DNA of 64,000 nt, from assembly GCF_900156805.1 (NCBI RefSeq), contig NZ_FTOQ01000001.1:310001-374000 (forward strand), written 5' to 3'. This document shows, in pieces, positions 26,745 through 34,696 of this stretch. This DNA is from Roseivivax lentus (GTDB lineage Bacteria > Pseudomonadota > Alphaproteobacteria > Rhodobacterales > Rhodobacteraceae). The stretch's first letter is position 1. The number at the start of each line of letters is the position of its first letter. The notes beneath the pieces are model-generated. The model saw only the letters and a list, made by a program, of their open reading frames with translations. It had not been told where the DNA came from and did not search any database. The translations under genes and the position numbers were made by a program.

Positions 26745-27503
26745 ATGGCACGCCCTTCGTTGAGCGTGACCGACGGCGCGGCCGGTCTGAACGTCAAGCA
26801 TCTGCGCAAGAGCTACAAGAAGCGCGTGGTGATCCGCGACGTGTCGATGACGCTCAATCGCGGCGAGGTGGTGGCGCTGCTCGGGCCCAACGGGTCCGGC
26901 AAGACGACGACCTTCTACGCCATCGCCGGGCTGGTGAATCCCGAGGGCGGACAGGTGCTGATCGACGGGCAGGACGCGACCTATCTGCCGATGTACCGCC
27001 GCGCGCAGTTGGGGATCGGGTATCTTCCGCAGGAGATGTCGATCTTCCGTGGGCTCACGGTCGAGGACAACATCTCGGCCATCCTCGAGATCTCGCTCAG
27101 CGACCGGTCCCGGCGCCGCGAGCGGCTTGAGGAGCTGCTGGGCGAGTTTTCCATCGAACACCTGCGCCGCGCCCCGGCGCTGGCGCTCTCGGGCGGTGAA
27201 CGCCGGCGGGTGGAGATCGCCCGCTGCCTTGCCGCCGATCCCAAGTACCTCCTGCTGGACGAGCCCTTCGCCGGGGTCGATCCGATCAGCGTGGGCGATA
27301 TCCGCAGCCTCGTCGCCGATCTGAAGACCCGGGGAATCGGCGTGCTCATCACGGACCATAACGTGCGCGCGACGCTCGAGATCGTCGACCGCGCCTATAT
27401 CCTGCATGACGGGCAGGTGCTGATGTCCGGCTCCCCGGACGAGGTGGTCCGCAACGAAAACGTGCGCCGCGTCTATCTGGGCGACAGCTTCCGGATCGGC
27501 TGA
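26745..27503 (+). CDS. lptB: LPS export ABC transporter ATP-binding protein LptB
   Basis: A 252-residue ATPase of the LptB group. The Walker A is LLGPNGSGKTTTFYAIAG, the signature is LALSGGERRRVEIARCLA, the Walker B is YLLLDEPFAGVDPISVGD, and the switch His is in ITDHNVRATLEIVDRAYILH, which is very characteristic of LptB. It powers extraction of lipopolysaccharide with LptF and LptG, which are not in the window. It is the third gene of the lptCAB set. In many proteobacteria rpoN follows lptB; here the next gene is hpf, after 250 bp. Confidence 0.96.
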   Translation: MARPSLSVTDGAAGLNVKHLRKSYKKRVVIRDVSMTLNRGEVVALLGPNGSGKTTTFYAIAGLVNPEGGQVLIDGQDATYLPMYRRAQLGIGYLPQEMSIFRGLTVEDNISAILEISLSDRSRRRERLEELLGEFSIEHLRRAPALALSGGERRRVEIARCLAADPKYLLLDEPFAGVDPISVGDIRSLVADLKTRGIGVLITDHNVRATLEIVDRAYILHDGQVLMSGSPDEVVRNENVRRVYLGDSFRIG

Positions 27504-27535
27504 TCCGCCGCTTTCATCGTCCCGTCCGGTTTTGT

Positions 27536-27565
27536 TTGACAGACGGGCGCGGCATGTCCTCAAAT
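27536..27565 (+). promoter_or_regulatory. Possible sigma-70-like promoter upstream of hpf
   Basis: A perfect TTGACA at 27536-27541 is followed after 18 bp by TCAAAT at 27560-27565, a weak -10. It lies in the 250-bp gap between lptB and hpf, about 190 bp upstream of the hpf start, which would give a long leader. Confidence 0.35.
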
Positions 27566-27753
27566 GATGATATGACGCCGCGCGATTTTGCAGTCCGCAT
27601 CCGACATTGCCTTCGTTCGGGGGCGGCCTTCTACAAGCCACGGCGCGCGAAACGGCGGACGTCATCTTTCGGCCACGGATACGTGCGACAGGGATTTCTG
27701 GTCCCGTCGCGACGGATGCGCTTCGGCCCACAATAAGAAGAAGGACACCATTC

Positions 27754-28317
27754 ATGCGTTACCAGATCACGGGAAAGCAGATCGATATCGGCGCGGCACT
27801 TCAGACCCATGTCGAGACGGAGTTGAACGTCGTGCTGGAAAAGTATTCCGGACGCCCGACCGATGCGACGATCGTCTTTTCCAAGTCCGGCCATGAGTTT
27901 GTCTGCGAGGCGACGGTCCACCTGTCGACCGGCCTGACCGCGACGGCGAAGGGCCGCGCGCCCGAGATCTACGCTGCCTTCGACGCCTGCAGCGAGAAGA
28001 TGGACAAGCAGTTGCGCCGCTACAAGCGACGGTTGAAAGATCACCACAAGGAACGCACCTCGCCGGTTGAACTCATCGGCGCGTCCTCGTATATCCTCGC
28101 CGGACAAGAGGGGGACGAGGCGACGGAGCCCGACACCCTGCAGCCCATTATCGTGGCCGAGATGGAGACCAAGATCCCATCCCTGTCCGTTGGTGAGGCT
28201 GTGATGCAGATGGAGCTTGCGGGGGCACCGGTTCTGGTCTTCCGCAACGAAAAGAAGGACGGCGTCAACGTTGTTTACCGGCGAGACGATGGAAATATCG
28301 GCTGGATCGACCCGTAA
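27754..28317 (+). CDS. hpf: Ribosome hibernation promoting factor, long form
   Basis: A 187-residue long-form HPF. The N-terminal RaiA-type domain starts MRYQITGKQIDIGAALQTHV and includes the basic stretch DKQLRRYKRRLKDHHKE. The C-terminal dimerisation domain ends with SVGEAVMQMELAGAPVLVFR and VVYRRDDGNIGWIDP. Long forms dimerise ribosomes into inactive 100S particles in starvation. The ATG at 27754 follows AAGAAGAAGGACACC. It lies between lptB and ptsN, a conserved neighbourhood from which rpoN is missing here. Confidence 0.95.
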   Translation: MRYQITGKQIDIGAALQTHVETELNVVLEKYSGRPTDATIVFSKSGHEFVCEATVHLSTGLTATAKGRAPEIYAAFDACSEKMDKQLRRYKRRLKDHHKERTSPVELIGASSYILAGQEGDEATEPDTLQPIIVAEMETKIPSLSVGEAVMQMELAGAPVLVFRNEKKDGVNVVYRRDDGNIGWIDP

Positions 28318-28378
28318 ACCACGATATCTCTCTTCGTGATCAACATGCGCTGACGCCAGAGCAGAAAAGCATTTCCAG

Positions 28379-28843
28379 ATGAAATTTGTCTCCCTCCTTG
28401 AGCCGAACGCGGTGAAGGTCATGTCCAGCGTTTCCAGCAAGAAACGCCTGATGCACGACCTCGCCGAGATCGTCGACAGCGTCTACGGCATCGATGCGCC
28501 CCGCGTCGTCGAGGCCTTGATGGAGCGGGAAAGCCTCGGCTGTACCGGCGTCGGCCACGGCGTGGCGCTGCCGCATGCGCGCCTGTCGGGCATCGACGAG
28601 GTGAAGGGTGTCTTCCTGCTGCTGGAAAAACCGATGGACTTCGATTCGGTGGACCGTCAGCCGGTGGATGTGGTCTTCGGCCTGTTCGCCCCGGAAGAGG
28701 CGGGGGTGGAGCATCTGAAGGCGCTGGCGCTGGTCAGCCGCACGCTGCGCGATCCCGCTTTCTGCGCCAAGCTGCGGGCCAATCCGGACCCGTCGAAGCT
28801 TTATACCATCCTGACGGAATCGCAGTCGGTTCAGGCCGCCTGA
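28379..28843 (+). CDS. ptsN: PTS IIA-like nitrogen-regulatory protein PtsN
   Basis: A 154-residue EIIA-Ntr protein. The phosphorylation site His lies in VGHGVALPHARLSGIDEV, and the fold is confirmed by FLLLEKPMDFDSVDRQPVDV and LKALALVSRTLRD. It receives phosphate from the PtsP/PtsO (NPr) chain and controls potassium, carbon and nitrogen responses through protein-protein contacts. It is 61 bp downstream of hpf and is followed by a strong terminator that also closes the convergent polysaccharide operon. Confidence 0.94.
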   Translation: MKFVSLLEPNAVKVMSSVSSKKRLMHDLAEIVDSVYGIDAPRVVEALMERESLGCTGVGHGVALPHARLSGIDEVKGVFLLLEKPMDFDSVDRQPVDVVFGLFAPEEAGVEHLKALALVSRTLRDPAFCAKLRANPDPSKLYTILTESQSVQAA

Positions 28844-28863
28844 TCGCGTCTGGTTCGAATTGG

Positions 28864-28895
28864 AACGCCCCGGCCGCCGCGCCGGGGCGTTTTTT
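28864..28895. terminator. Rho-independent terminator between ptsN and the polysaccharide operon
   Basis: AACGCCCCGGC and GCCGGGGCGTT form an 11-bp perfect stem around a 6-nt loop, followed by six T residues on the plus strand. On the minus strand only a short T pair follows, but the stem itself could also serve the operon ending at 28908. Confidence 0.9.
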
Positions 28896-28907
28896 CGTGG
28901 CCCGGGC

Positions 28908-30329
28908 TCAGCCCCATTCGGAAAAGCCGAACATCGTGTAGTCGCGCAGATAGGCTTCCTGCGCCAGCGTCTCGATCTCGTCGTCGTAGATCTGCGCGAG
29001 GCCGTAAGGGGCCTCGGTCGCCACGGGCGTGGGTTCCTGCGGGTCGGGATGGCCGACCTGCATGGCGAGCGCGGGCAGGTAGGCCGCCATCTCGTCTTCG
29101 CGGATGACCATGTCGGGGAAGGTGAATTCCGCCATCCCCAGAAGCGTCTGCGACTGGCTGGCCCAGTGACCATCGGTGCGGATCGGCGTCTGCCCGGCCA
29201 GGTTGGCCCGGCAGAAGCGCAGGAACCCGGTGAAGGCGCGCCGGTGATCGTCGGGCGAATAGGCCGCGCCCGGCGTGTTCAGCGGCAAGTCGTAGGCCTT
29301 GGCCAGATGGCTGCGGATCTTGCCGAAACTGCCCGGCCCGGTCGACACGATCTTGGCGCAGAACGCGTCATGGGCCCGGGCAACGGGATGGCGCAGCACG
29401 GTAAAGCTGCGGTGGCCGGGATGCTCCCGCTTCCACTGTCGCAGAGTATTCTGGCTGAACCCGGTGCCGAGGTCGTCCTCGCCGACCGCGTCGAGCGCGG
29501 CCATCCAGCGCAGCACCGCCGCCTCGGGGCCTGAGCGGACCGGCATGTAAAGCAGCGGCGTCTTCGCGCCGGCCACGTAGGTCGGCACCAGCGGGCCGCG
29601 GCGCGGTTCGAAATTCGGCGTGCGCGACAGGTTGAACCGATCGAGCCGCGCCAGCGCATCGGCCATCTCCCGGACATTGGCCACCTTTTCGCCCACCGCC
29701 TTGGGGTTCTGCACCTTGAGCGACTTGTCCAGCGCCTCGAGCCGGTCCGGCAGGCCGAGCCACATGGCGAGGCCGTTCATCACGTCGAGATCCTGCAGGT
29801 CCTCGTAGGCGACGTAAAAGGCCGTCTGCCCGCTGCGCTGCATGCGGTTGAGGATGGTGACCTGGAACTCCTGCAGGGCCGCAAGGTGCTGGTTGAACTC
29901 GGTGCTGTCGAAGGTGGCCTGCACCTCGCGGCGCTTGCGCACATTGGTCAGCTTCCACTGCCCGGTCGCCTGCGCGATCTTCCAGCTCACGTAGCTTTCC
30001 ACGGGATTGCGCGTCAGCACGATCTTGGCGCAGCGCGGGTCGTCGAGGATCGTCTCCAGCACCCGCGGGTCGTGGTCGTGGAAATAGCGGAACCCGCCGA
30101 GGCCCGGGGTTGCGTGCTTGATCTGCTGCAGCAGCCGCTCGGGCTTCAGGTCGCGTTCGTCCTTGGTGATGCCGAGGATGTCCTCGGAATTCGGATAGCC
30201 GATGAAATGCGGGTTGAACGCCTCGCCATGGCAGGTGACCGGGGGCAGAGCGTTGAGATTGGTTTCAAGGAAATTGGAACCGGTCCGCATCTCTGCGAAC
30301 ACCACGAAATAGTCGAATCGTCCTGACAT
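28908..30329 (-). CDS. Two-domain sulfotransferase-like protein
   Basis: A 473-residue protein, last gene of the minus-strand polysaccharide operon. The N-terminal half is a nodulation-type sulfotransferase: PAPS loop FAEMRTGSNFLETNLNAL (residues 11-28) and 3'-phosphate segment IVLTRNPVESYVSWKIAQ. The second half (about 250-473) contains a further sulfotransferase-like region with LLYMPVRSGPEAAVLRWMAA and FTVLRHPVARAHDAFCAKI, resembling Sulfotransfer_2 proteins, but the Lys-containing PAPS loop is weak there. It would transfer sulfate from PAPS to a glycan. It follows the GT14-like gene by 8 bp. The domain reading of the second half is inference. Confidence 0.8.
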   Translation of the reverse strand: MSGRFDYFVVFAEMRTGSNFLETNLNALPPVTCHGEAFNPHFIGYPNSEDILGITKDERDLKPERLLQQIKHATPGLGGFRYFHDHDPRVLETILDDPRCAKIVLTRNPVESYVSWKIAQATGQWKLTNVRKRREVQATFDSTEFNQHLAALQEFQVTILNRMQRSGQTAFYVAYEDLQDLDVMNGLAMWLGLPDRLEALDKSLKVQNPKAVGEKVANVREMADALARLDRFNLSRTPNFEPRRGPLVPTYVAGAKTPLLYMPVRSGPEAAVLRWMAALDAVGEDDLGTGFSQNTLRQWKREHPGHRSFTVLRHPVARAHDAFCAKIVSTGPGSFGKIRSHLAKAYDLPLNTPGAAYSPDDHRRAFTGFLRFCRANLAGQTPIRTDGHWASQSQTLLGMAEFTFPDMVIREDEMAAYLPALAMQVGHPDPQEPTPVATEAPYGLAQIYDDEIETLAQEAYLRDYTMFGFSEWG

Positions 30330-30337
30330 AAAGGACC

Positions 30338-32038
30338 TTATTTCTTGACCAGATAAGGTTTGCGCGCGGGACGCTGGCCATGGCGCGGCGCGGGTTCGAC
30401 GGGGAAATCGCCCATCAAGTGCGGATGCATGCCCTGGTTCTTCAGGTTCTGAAGAAACTGACCGAATCCGGTCAGATCTTCAAGGCGCGGCGCCTCGGCA
30501 AGGCGGCGGCTGGGCTTCTGGCCGATCTCGTCGATCAGAAGCTGCAGCGGCTCCATCGGCGCCTCGATGAACTCCGCCATGGTCCAGATCCGGGTCTGGG
30601 CCTTGGCATCGGGATGGCGCAGCTCATCGAGCATGCGCGCCTCGATCTTTTGCAGTGCCGCGGCCTCGGTCCGAAGGTCGGCGAAATCCCGGTTCGACTT
30701 GAACAAAGGCACGGCCCAGGCGCCCGAAATCACCGAGATCTGCGCGTTCGGATCGCGGGCGAAATGCCAGTTGATCTTGGGATTGTCGTGCGGGCCGTAC
30801 TGGAAGCATTGCCGCTCGCCGCGGGTGTTCCAGATCAGGTTGGTCAGGAAGGAGCGCGGGTTGTAGTCGCGCAGCGCGGCATTGTCCGACAGCGCGCCGT
30901 TCAGCACCCGCTGGCCCCCGGCGAAATGTGCCCGGTCCGGCGCGAAGATATGCCCGTGGACCTGCACGCCGGTGGCGCGGGACAACCACGGTTCGAACTC
31001 GGTGAAAAGCTCCGCAAAGCCCTGGAAGACGGAATATTTCCCGGCGCTGACGCCGTTTTCCCAGCCGTAATTCGGCCAGCGCGACTGCATGTAGAGGCCC
31101 GCGCGCCCGCGCGTCCGCCGCTCCACCGCCTTGGCGAAGATGCGGTCGATCTTGCCGGGATTGGGCTCCATCCGGTTGGCCTCGCCGGTGCGATCGCCGA
31201 GGAACGCATCGTAGAGACGTTCGGCATGGGGCCAGATCTTGCGCGCGACGAAACAATCCGACCGGCGCAGAAGCTTCAGGTGGTCGTCGTAGAAAATATG
31301 CGGTTTGCCCTGGAAATCGAATTTCGACAGGGTCAGCGACCGGCTTTCGATATTGGTCGAGTAAAGCCGCGCGAGGGTCTGGAAATACGATTCGTCCGGG
31401 ATCCAGACGGATTTGAAATAGCGGTCGTATTTCGGACGCCGCGGATCCTGCAGGATCGCCGACAGGGTCTGCCGCGTCAGGCACCACCATTGGCTGCCCA
31501 TATGCGGCGTGATGCCGTCGGGGATGCGCCGTTCAAGGCCGAGGCGGCGCTGGAATTCCACGAACTTGTCGAAGAGGTATCGCTGGTTCCGCCAGGAGAA
31601 CGGGAACCACATGGTGAAGCGTTCCTCGTCGAGCCCGCCCACCGTCCAGGGCACGTCCGCCGTCGTGGCACTTTCGATGAAATCCACGTTGGAGCGAGAG
31701 GCGAGGTAATCCTTCAGCTCCTCCACCGGGCGCAGCGGCAGGCAGGATCCCGAGGCGAGGTAGACATGCCGCACGTCCTTGTTCGCCGCCAGCATCAGCT
31801 CGCAGGCATCCTGCGTGGCGGCCACCAGCCCCCAGCTGCCCCATTCGCAGCGATGCCGCTTCGAAAACCGGATCAGCGGGTCGTCGATCAACTGCTCGCG
31901 GAACGCCTCGAAGGCCTGTGTGGGCACCTTCTTATCCACATGGATCACGATCGGGCAGCCCGCCCGCGCCCAGTGGCGCGCGACCTGCACGGCCCGTCCC
32001 AGCGCGGTATGGACCAGCATGACGATGCCGACGCTCAC
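30338..32038 (-). CDS. GT14-like glycosyltransferase with C-terminal DUF5927-type domain
   Basis: A 566-residue protein. The first 290 residues match Core-2/I-branching enzymes: VGIVMLVHTALGRAVQVARH, IVIHVDKKVPTQAFEAF, CEWGSWGLVAATQDACELML, YLASGSCLPLRPVEELKDYL, MGSQWWCLTRQTLSAIL and WIPDESYFQTLARLY. The C-terminal 250 residues form a distinct domain known from Rhodobacteraceae paralogues (DUF5927). The start is a GTG whose GTGA overlaps the stop of the preceding glycosyltransferase. It is related to the protein at 12142-13719 over the catalytic half only. It probably adds a branch sugar to the operon's polysaccharide. Confidence 0.82.
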   Translation of the reverse strand: MSVGIVMLVHTALGRAVQVARHWARAGCPIVIHVDKKVPTQAFEAFREQLIDDPLIRFSKRHRCEWGSWGLVAATQDACELMLAANKDVRHVYLASGSCLPLRPVEELKDYLASRSNVDFIESATTADVPWTVGGLDEERFTMWFPFSWRNQRYLFDKFVEFQRRLGLERRIPDGITPHMGSQWWCLTRQTLSAILQDPRRPKYDRYFKSVWIPDESYFQTLARLYSTNIESRSLTLSKFDFQGKPHIFYDDHLKLLRRSDCFVARKIWPHAERLYDAFLGDRTGEANRMEPNPGKIDRIFAKAVERRTRGRAGLYMQSRWPNYGWENGVSAGKYSVFQGFAELFTEFEPWLSRATGVQVHGHIFAPDRAHFAGGQRVLNGALSDNAALRDYNPRSFLTNLIWNTRGERQCFQYGPHDNPKINWHFARDPNAQISVISGAWAVPLFKSNRDFADLRTEAAALQKIEARMLDELRHPDAKAQTRIWTMAEFIEAPMEPLQLLIDEIGQKPSRRLAEAPRLEDLTGFGQFLQNLKNQGMHPHLMGDFPVEPAPRHGQRPARKPYLVKK

Positions 32039-33141
32039 GCCCAGTTGCCCTTCGACATGAGCCCGAGGATCTCGAGCTGGCGCCAGTTGATGTATTTCTC
32101 GCTCCACTTGCACCAGAGGTCGGGGTTTTCCTTCAGGCCCGACGCATAGGCGAGGTATTCCTTCGATCCGCCGTAATGCTGGCGCCGCTCCAGCTCCTCC
32201 TGCGCCTTGTGCGAGAAGGTATCGAGGAATTTGGTGTGCAGCAGCACGCCCGAGGCTTTCTCGCCGCCCCATTCGTCGTAGACGAGGTTCAGACCGCGCG
32301 GCAGCAGCGTGTGGGTGGAGCTGTGATAGGCATAGCGCCGGTTCCATTTCACCAGCGGGATCTTGTTGAGCGCGGGCGCGCGCTCGGGCTCGTCGGTGAA
32401 GAACATGCGCGCGCGCGGCCCGCCCTGGATCCACAGGTTGCCGTATTTGGGGTTCTTCGAGATCGTGTAATTGCCCGCGTCGAACCACGCGGCGATATCC
32501 AGCGGATTGCGCCCGGGCAGATAGGGTTCGCTGTCGATCCGCCCCTTGGGATACATGTCGAGCAGCATCGCCCCGAAGGACTTGATCGAGGAGGCATCGA
32601 GCCAGTCGGTCAAGGCGCGGATGGGCCGCGTGTCGCAGAACGGATAGAGGAACAATTCGTCGGGATCGACGACGAGGCACCAGTGATCGTGGCCGTATTT
32701 CATCTGCAGCCAGTTCATCCAGTCGACGCCGAAGCGCGCGCGCTTGTAGCTTGCGCGCGTCGTCCAGACCGAGACATCTGGCTGCTTGGCAAGGTAGTCA
32801 AGCGAACCGTCGGTGCTGTCGTTATCAACGATCAGGAAATGATCGACTCCCATCTCGCGGTAGTAATTGAGGAAGTAGGGCAGGCGGACACCCTCGTTCC
32901 GCGCCGTGGAGACCACGAGGATATCGGAGGGCTTGATCTGGTCGGTCCGATTGGCGATCGCCCGCAGATCACGACGCTTGCGGAAGGCCCGGATTCGCCA
33001 TCGACGGCGCTGCAAGCGAAGCCTGTATGATTGCCAGACGCCCAATCCCGTTCCTGTCCCGTCGCTACCAAGGGGCGCCTCAGCGCCCGAACCTTTCCCG
33101 CCGGATATCAGATCCGGCTTAACAACCCCTTGAAATGGCAT
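32035..33141 (-). CDS. Glycosyltransferase family 2-like protein (Glyco_tranf_2_4 type)
   Basis: A protein of about 368 residues. After a low-complexity N-terminus of about 65 residues, the catalytic domain reads ILVVSTARNEGVRLPYFLNY, DHFLIVDNDSTDGSLDYLA (nucleotide binding) and WCLVVDPDELFLYPF, giving a DxD-type metal site. Later segments include FGAMLLDMYPKG and KWNRRYAYHSSTH. The fold is GT-A. The ATG at 33141 lies inside the 3' end of the preceding gene (34-bp overlap); a TTG two codons upstream is possible. The 3' end overlaps the GT14-like gene by 4 nt, so translation is coupled on both sides. Confidence 0.82.
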   Translation of the reverse strand: MPFQGVVKPDLISGGKGSGAEAPLGSDGTGTGLGVWQSYRLRLQRRRWRIRAFRKRRDLRAIANRTDQIKPSDILVVSTARNEGVRLPYFLNYYREMGVDHFLIVDNDSTDGSLDYLAKQPDVSVWTTRASYKRARFGVDWMNWLQMKYGHDHWCLVVDPDELFLYPFCDTRPIRALTDWLDASSIKSFGAMLLDMYPKGRIDSEPYLPGRNPLDIAAWFDAGNYTISKNPKYGNLWIQGGPRARMFFTDEPERAPALNKIPLVKWNRRYAYHSSTHTLLPRGLNLVYDEWGGEKASGVLLHTKFLDTFSHKAQEELERRQHYGGSKEYLAYASGLKENPDLWCKWSEKYINWRQLEILGLMSKGNWA

Positions 33142-34358
33142 TGCCAATCGGGCGGCTCAAATGCCGCCGACTGGCCCATATTGCCATCCCGCGGCGCGGG
33201 TGTCTCCCGCGCCAAACGGATAACCGTCTGTTCCCAAGGATAGCCGTCGCGCGAATCCGCGTAAATGGCCTGATCGCCGAGCACCTCACGGAGCACGGGA
33301 AGCGGGTTGCACAGGACCGGCACACCGAGCTGCAGTGCCTCGACGGGCGGCAGGCCGAAGCCTTCGGCCAGGCTCGGGAACAGCAGCCCCCGGCTGCCGC
33401 GCAGCAGCGCCGTGACCGCCGCATCGTCCAGCCCGGCCAGCTCGTGCACATGGGGCGGGCGGGCATCGAGCCGGGCGAAGACATCGGCATTGTTCCAGCC
33501 GCGCGCGCCGAGGATCAGCAGATGTGGCGCCTCGGCGCCCAGCTCCGCGACCAGCCGCGCCCAGAGGTCCAGAAGGAAGGCGTGGTTCTTGCGCGGCTCG
33601 ATCGTGCCCAGGGCCACGAAATAGGGCGCGTCGGTCCAGTGACCGCGGGGCGCGTCGGCGGGCGTCGTGGCGGCGGGCGGTGCCACGCCCAGATGCGCCA
33701 CGGCGATCTCCGGCGGGGCGGGGCAATGGCGCGCGATATCCGCCGCCGTGGCCTGCGAATTGGCGATCACGAGGTCGGCCTCGGCCATGACCCGGTCGAA
33801 AAGGGCGTGGAACCGCGCCACGCTGCCCGCCCGCTGCATCTCCGGCAGGTCGAGCGGGATGGTGTCGTGGATCATCACCGCGATGCTCAGGCCGGGCACC
33901 GCGCGCAGGCCCCGGAAGGTGGACGGCGTCAGGTTCGTATGGCCGACATTCACGTAGCTGGTGCCGGGCGGCAGGTGCCGGGCGAGCATGCGGCCCAGAC
34001 CGCGCGGGCGGGCACGCGCCACGGCGTCGCGGCGCAGGTCGCTTTCGGTCCCCGCCCGGGCCGGATCGCCGCGCCGCGCCAGCCGCGAGAAAAGCGTGGG
34101 CCGCCCGATCTCGCCGCGATCTAGCCGGGCGGCGAAGGCCGCGCAACCGGCCTCGTCGAGCAGCAGGTATCCAAGCGCGGTGCGCACGAGGCCGAAAAGC
34201 GGCGCCTGCGCCGCGATGAGGTGCGCGAGATACGCCCGCTCCACCCGGTCGACACCGGTCATCTGGCGCCCCGCGCGGCTGACGAGCCGCGTCAGGTCGA
34301 GGCACCGGGCCCGGGGCTCAGCGCGCGTTATGGCCGTGCTGCTGCCAGGCCCGGGCAT
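33108..34358 (-). CDS. Glycosyltransferase family 4 (GT-B fold)
   Basis: A 416-residue GT4 enzyme. The N-terminal part has the pattern CLDLTRLVSRAGRQMTGVDR, seen in roseobacter glycosyltransferases, and the C-terminal Rossmann domain carries YFVALGTIEPRKNHAFLLDL, HLLILGARGWNNADVF and the nucleotide-sugar site FPSLAEGFGLPPVEALQLGV with its E-x7-E pair. It transfers a sugar from a nucleotide donor, retaining the anomeric configuration. The start lies 41 bp inside the end of the galE remnant and the stop lies inside the next glycosyltransferase, so it is tightly embedded in the operon. Confidence 0.85.
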   Translation of the reverse strand: MPGPGSSTAITRAEPRARCLDLTRLVSRAGRQMTGVDRVERAYLAHLIAAQAPLFGLVRTALGYLLLDEAGCAAFAARLDRGEIGRPTLFSRLARRGDPARAGTESDLRRDAVARARPRGLGRMLARHLPPGTSYVNVGHTNLTPSTFRGLRAVPGLSIAVMIHDTIPLDLPEMQRAGSVARFHALFDRVMAEADLVIANSQATAADIARHCPAPPEIAVAHLGVAPPAATTPADAPRGHWTDAPYFVALGTIEPRKNHAFLLDLWARLVAELGAEAPHLLILGARGWNNADVFARLDARPPHVHELAGLDDAAVTALLRGSRGLLFPSLAEGFGLPPVEALQLGVPVLCNPLPVLREVLGDQAIYADSRDGYPWEQTVIRLARETPAPRDGNMGQSAAFEPPDWQCHFKGLLSRI

Positions 34359-34692
34359 CTTCGATCATCCTTGGAATGGTGGGGCGGCGGGGCGCCCCGC
34401 CCAGTTCCTCCGCAGCGCGGCTGGAGCCCGTGACGAGCTTCGTCGCCGCGCCCGCGCGGCTCAGCGCCGCGTAATGCAGGACGGCGACAGGCGCAGGCTC
34501 CGCGAAGGCCCGGTCGATGGCGGCGCGGTCGAGAAGGTCGCCCTTGGCCAGCGAGCCGAACCGCACCGCGTCGCGCCAGTCGCTCAGGAACATGCTGAAA
34601 GTGATCGGGATGTCGCCCGCTGCGGCCAGCGCCTTGCGGGCATGGCGGCCGATAGAGGCCGCGCCGCCAGTGACCAGAACGCTGTCGGCCAC
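34318..34692 (-). pseudogene. Internally deleted UDP-glucose 4-epimerase-like remnant
   Basis: A 124-codon open frame starting at GTG. Residues 1-75 resemble the N-terminus of GalE (VLVTGGAASIGRHARKALAA, then VRFGSLAKGDLLDRAAIDRA and PVAVLHYAALS). Residues 80-115 resemble its far C-terminus (LVTGSSRAAEELGGAPRRP and MIEDARAWQQ). Roughly 200 central residues of a normal protein of about 330 are missing, including the Ser-Tyr-Lys catalytic set. The dinucleotide site is also eroded: the GGAGYIGSH pattern is GGAASIGRH and the Asp after strand 2 is lost. It lies 4 bp after galU and overlaps the next gene, so it persists as part of the operon. A shortened functional protein cannot be excluded. Confidence 0.75.
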
Positions 34693-34696
34693 CGGA

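Noticed and set aside
27504-27753. Remnant of rpoN between lptB and hpf
   Set aside because: No frame here shows sigma-54 motifs, and the gap is too short; it looks like ordinary intergenic sequence.
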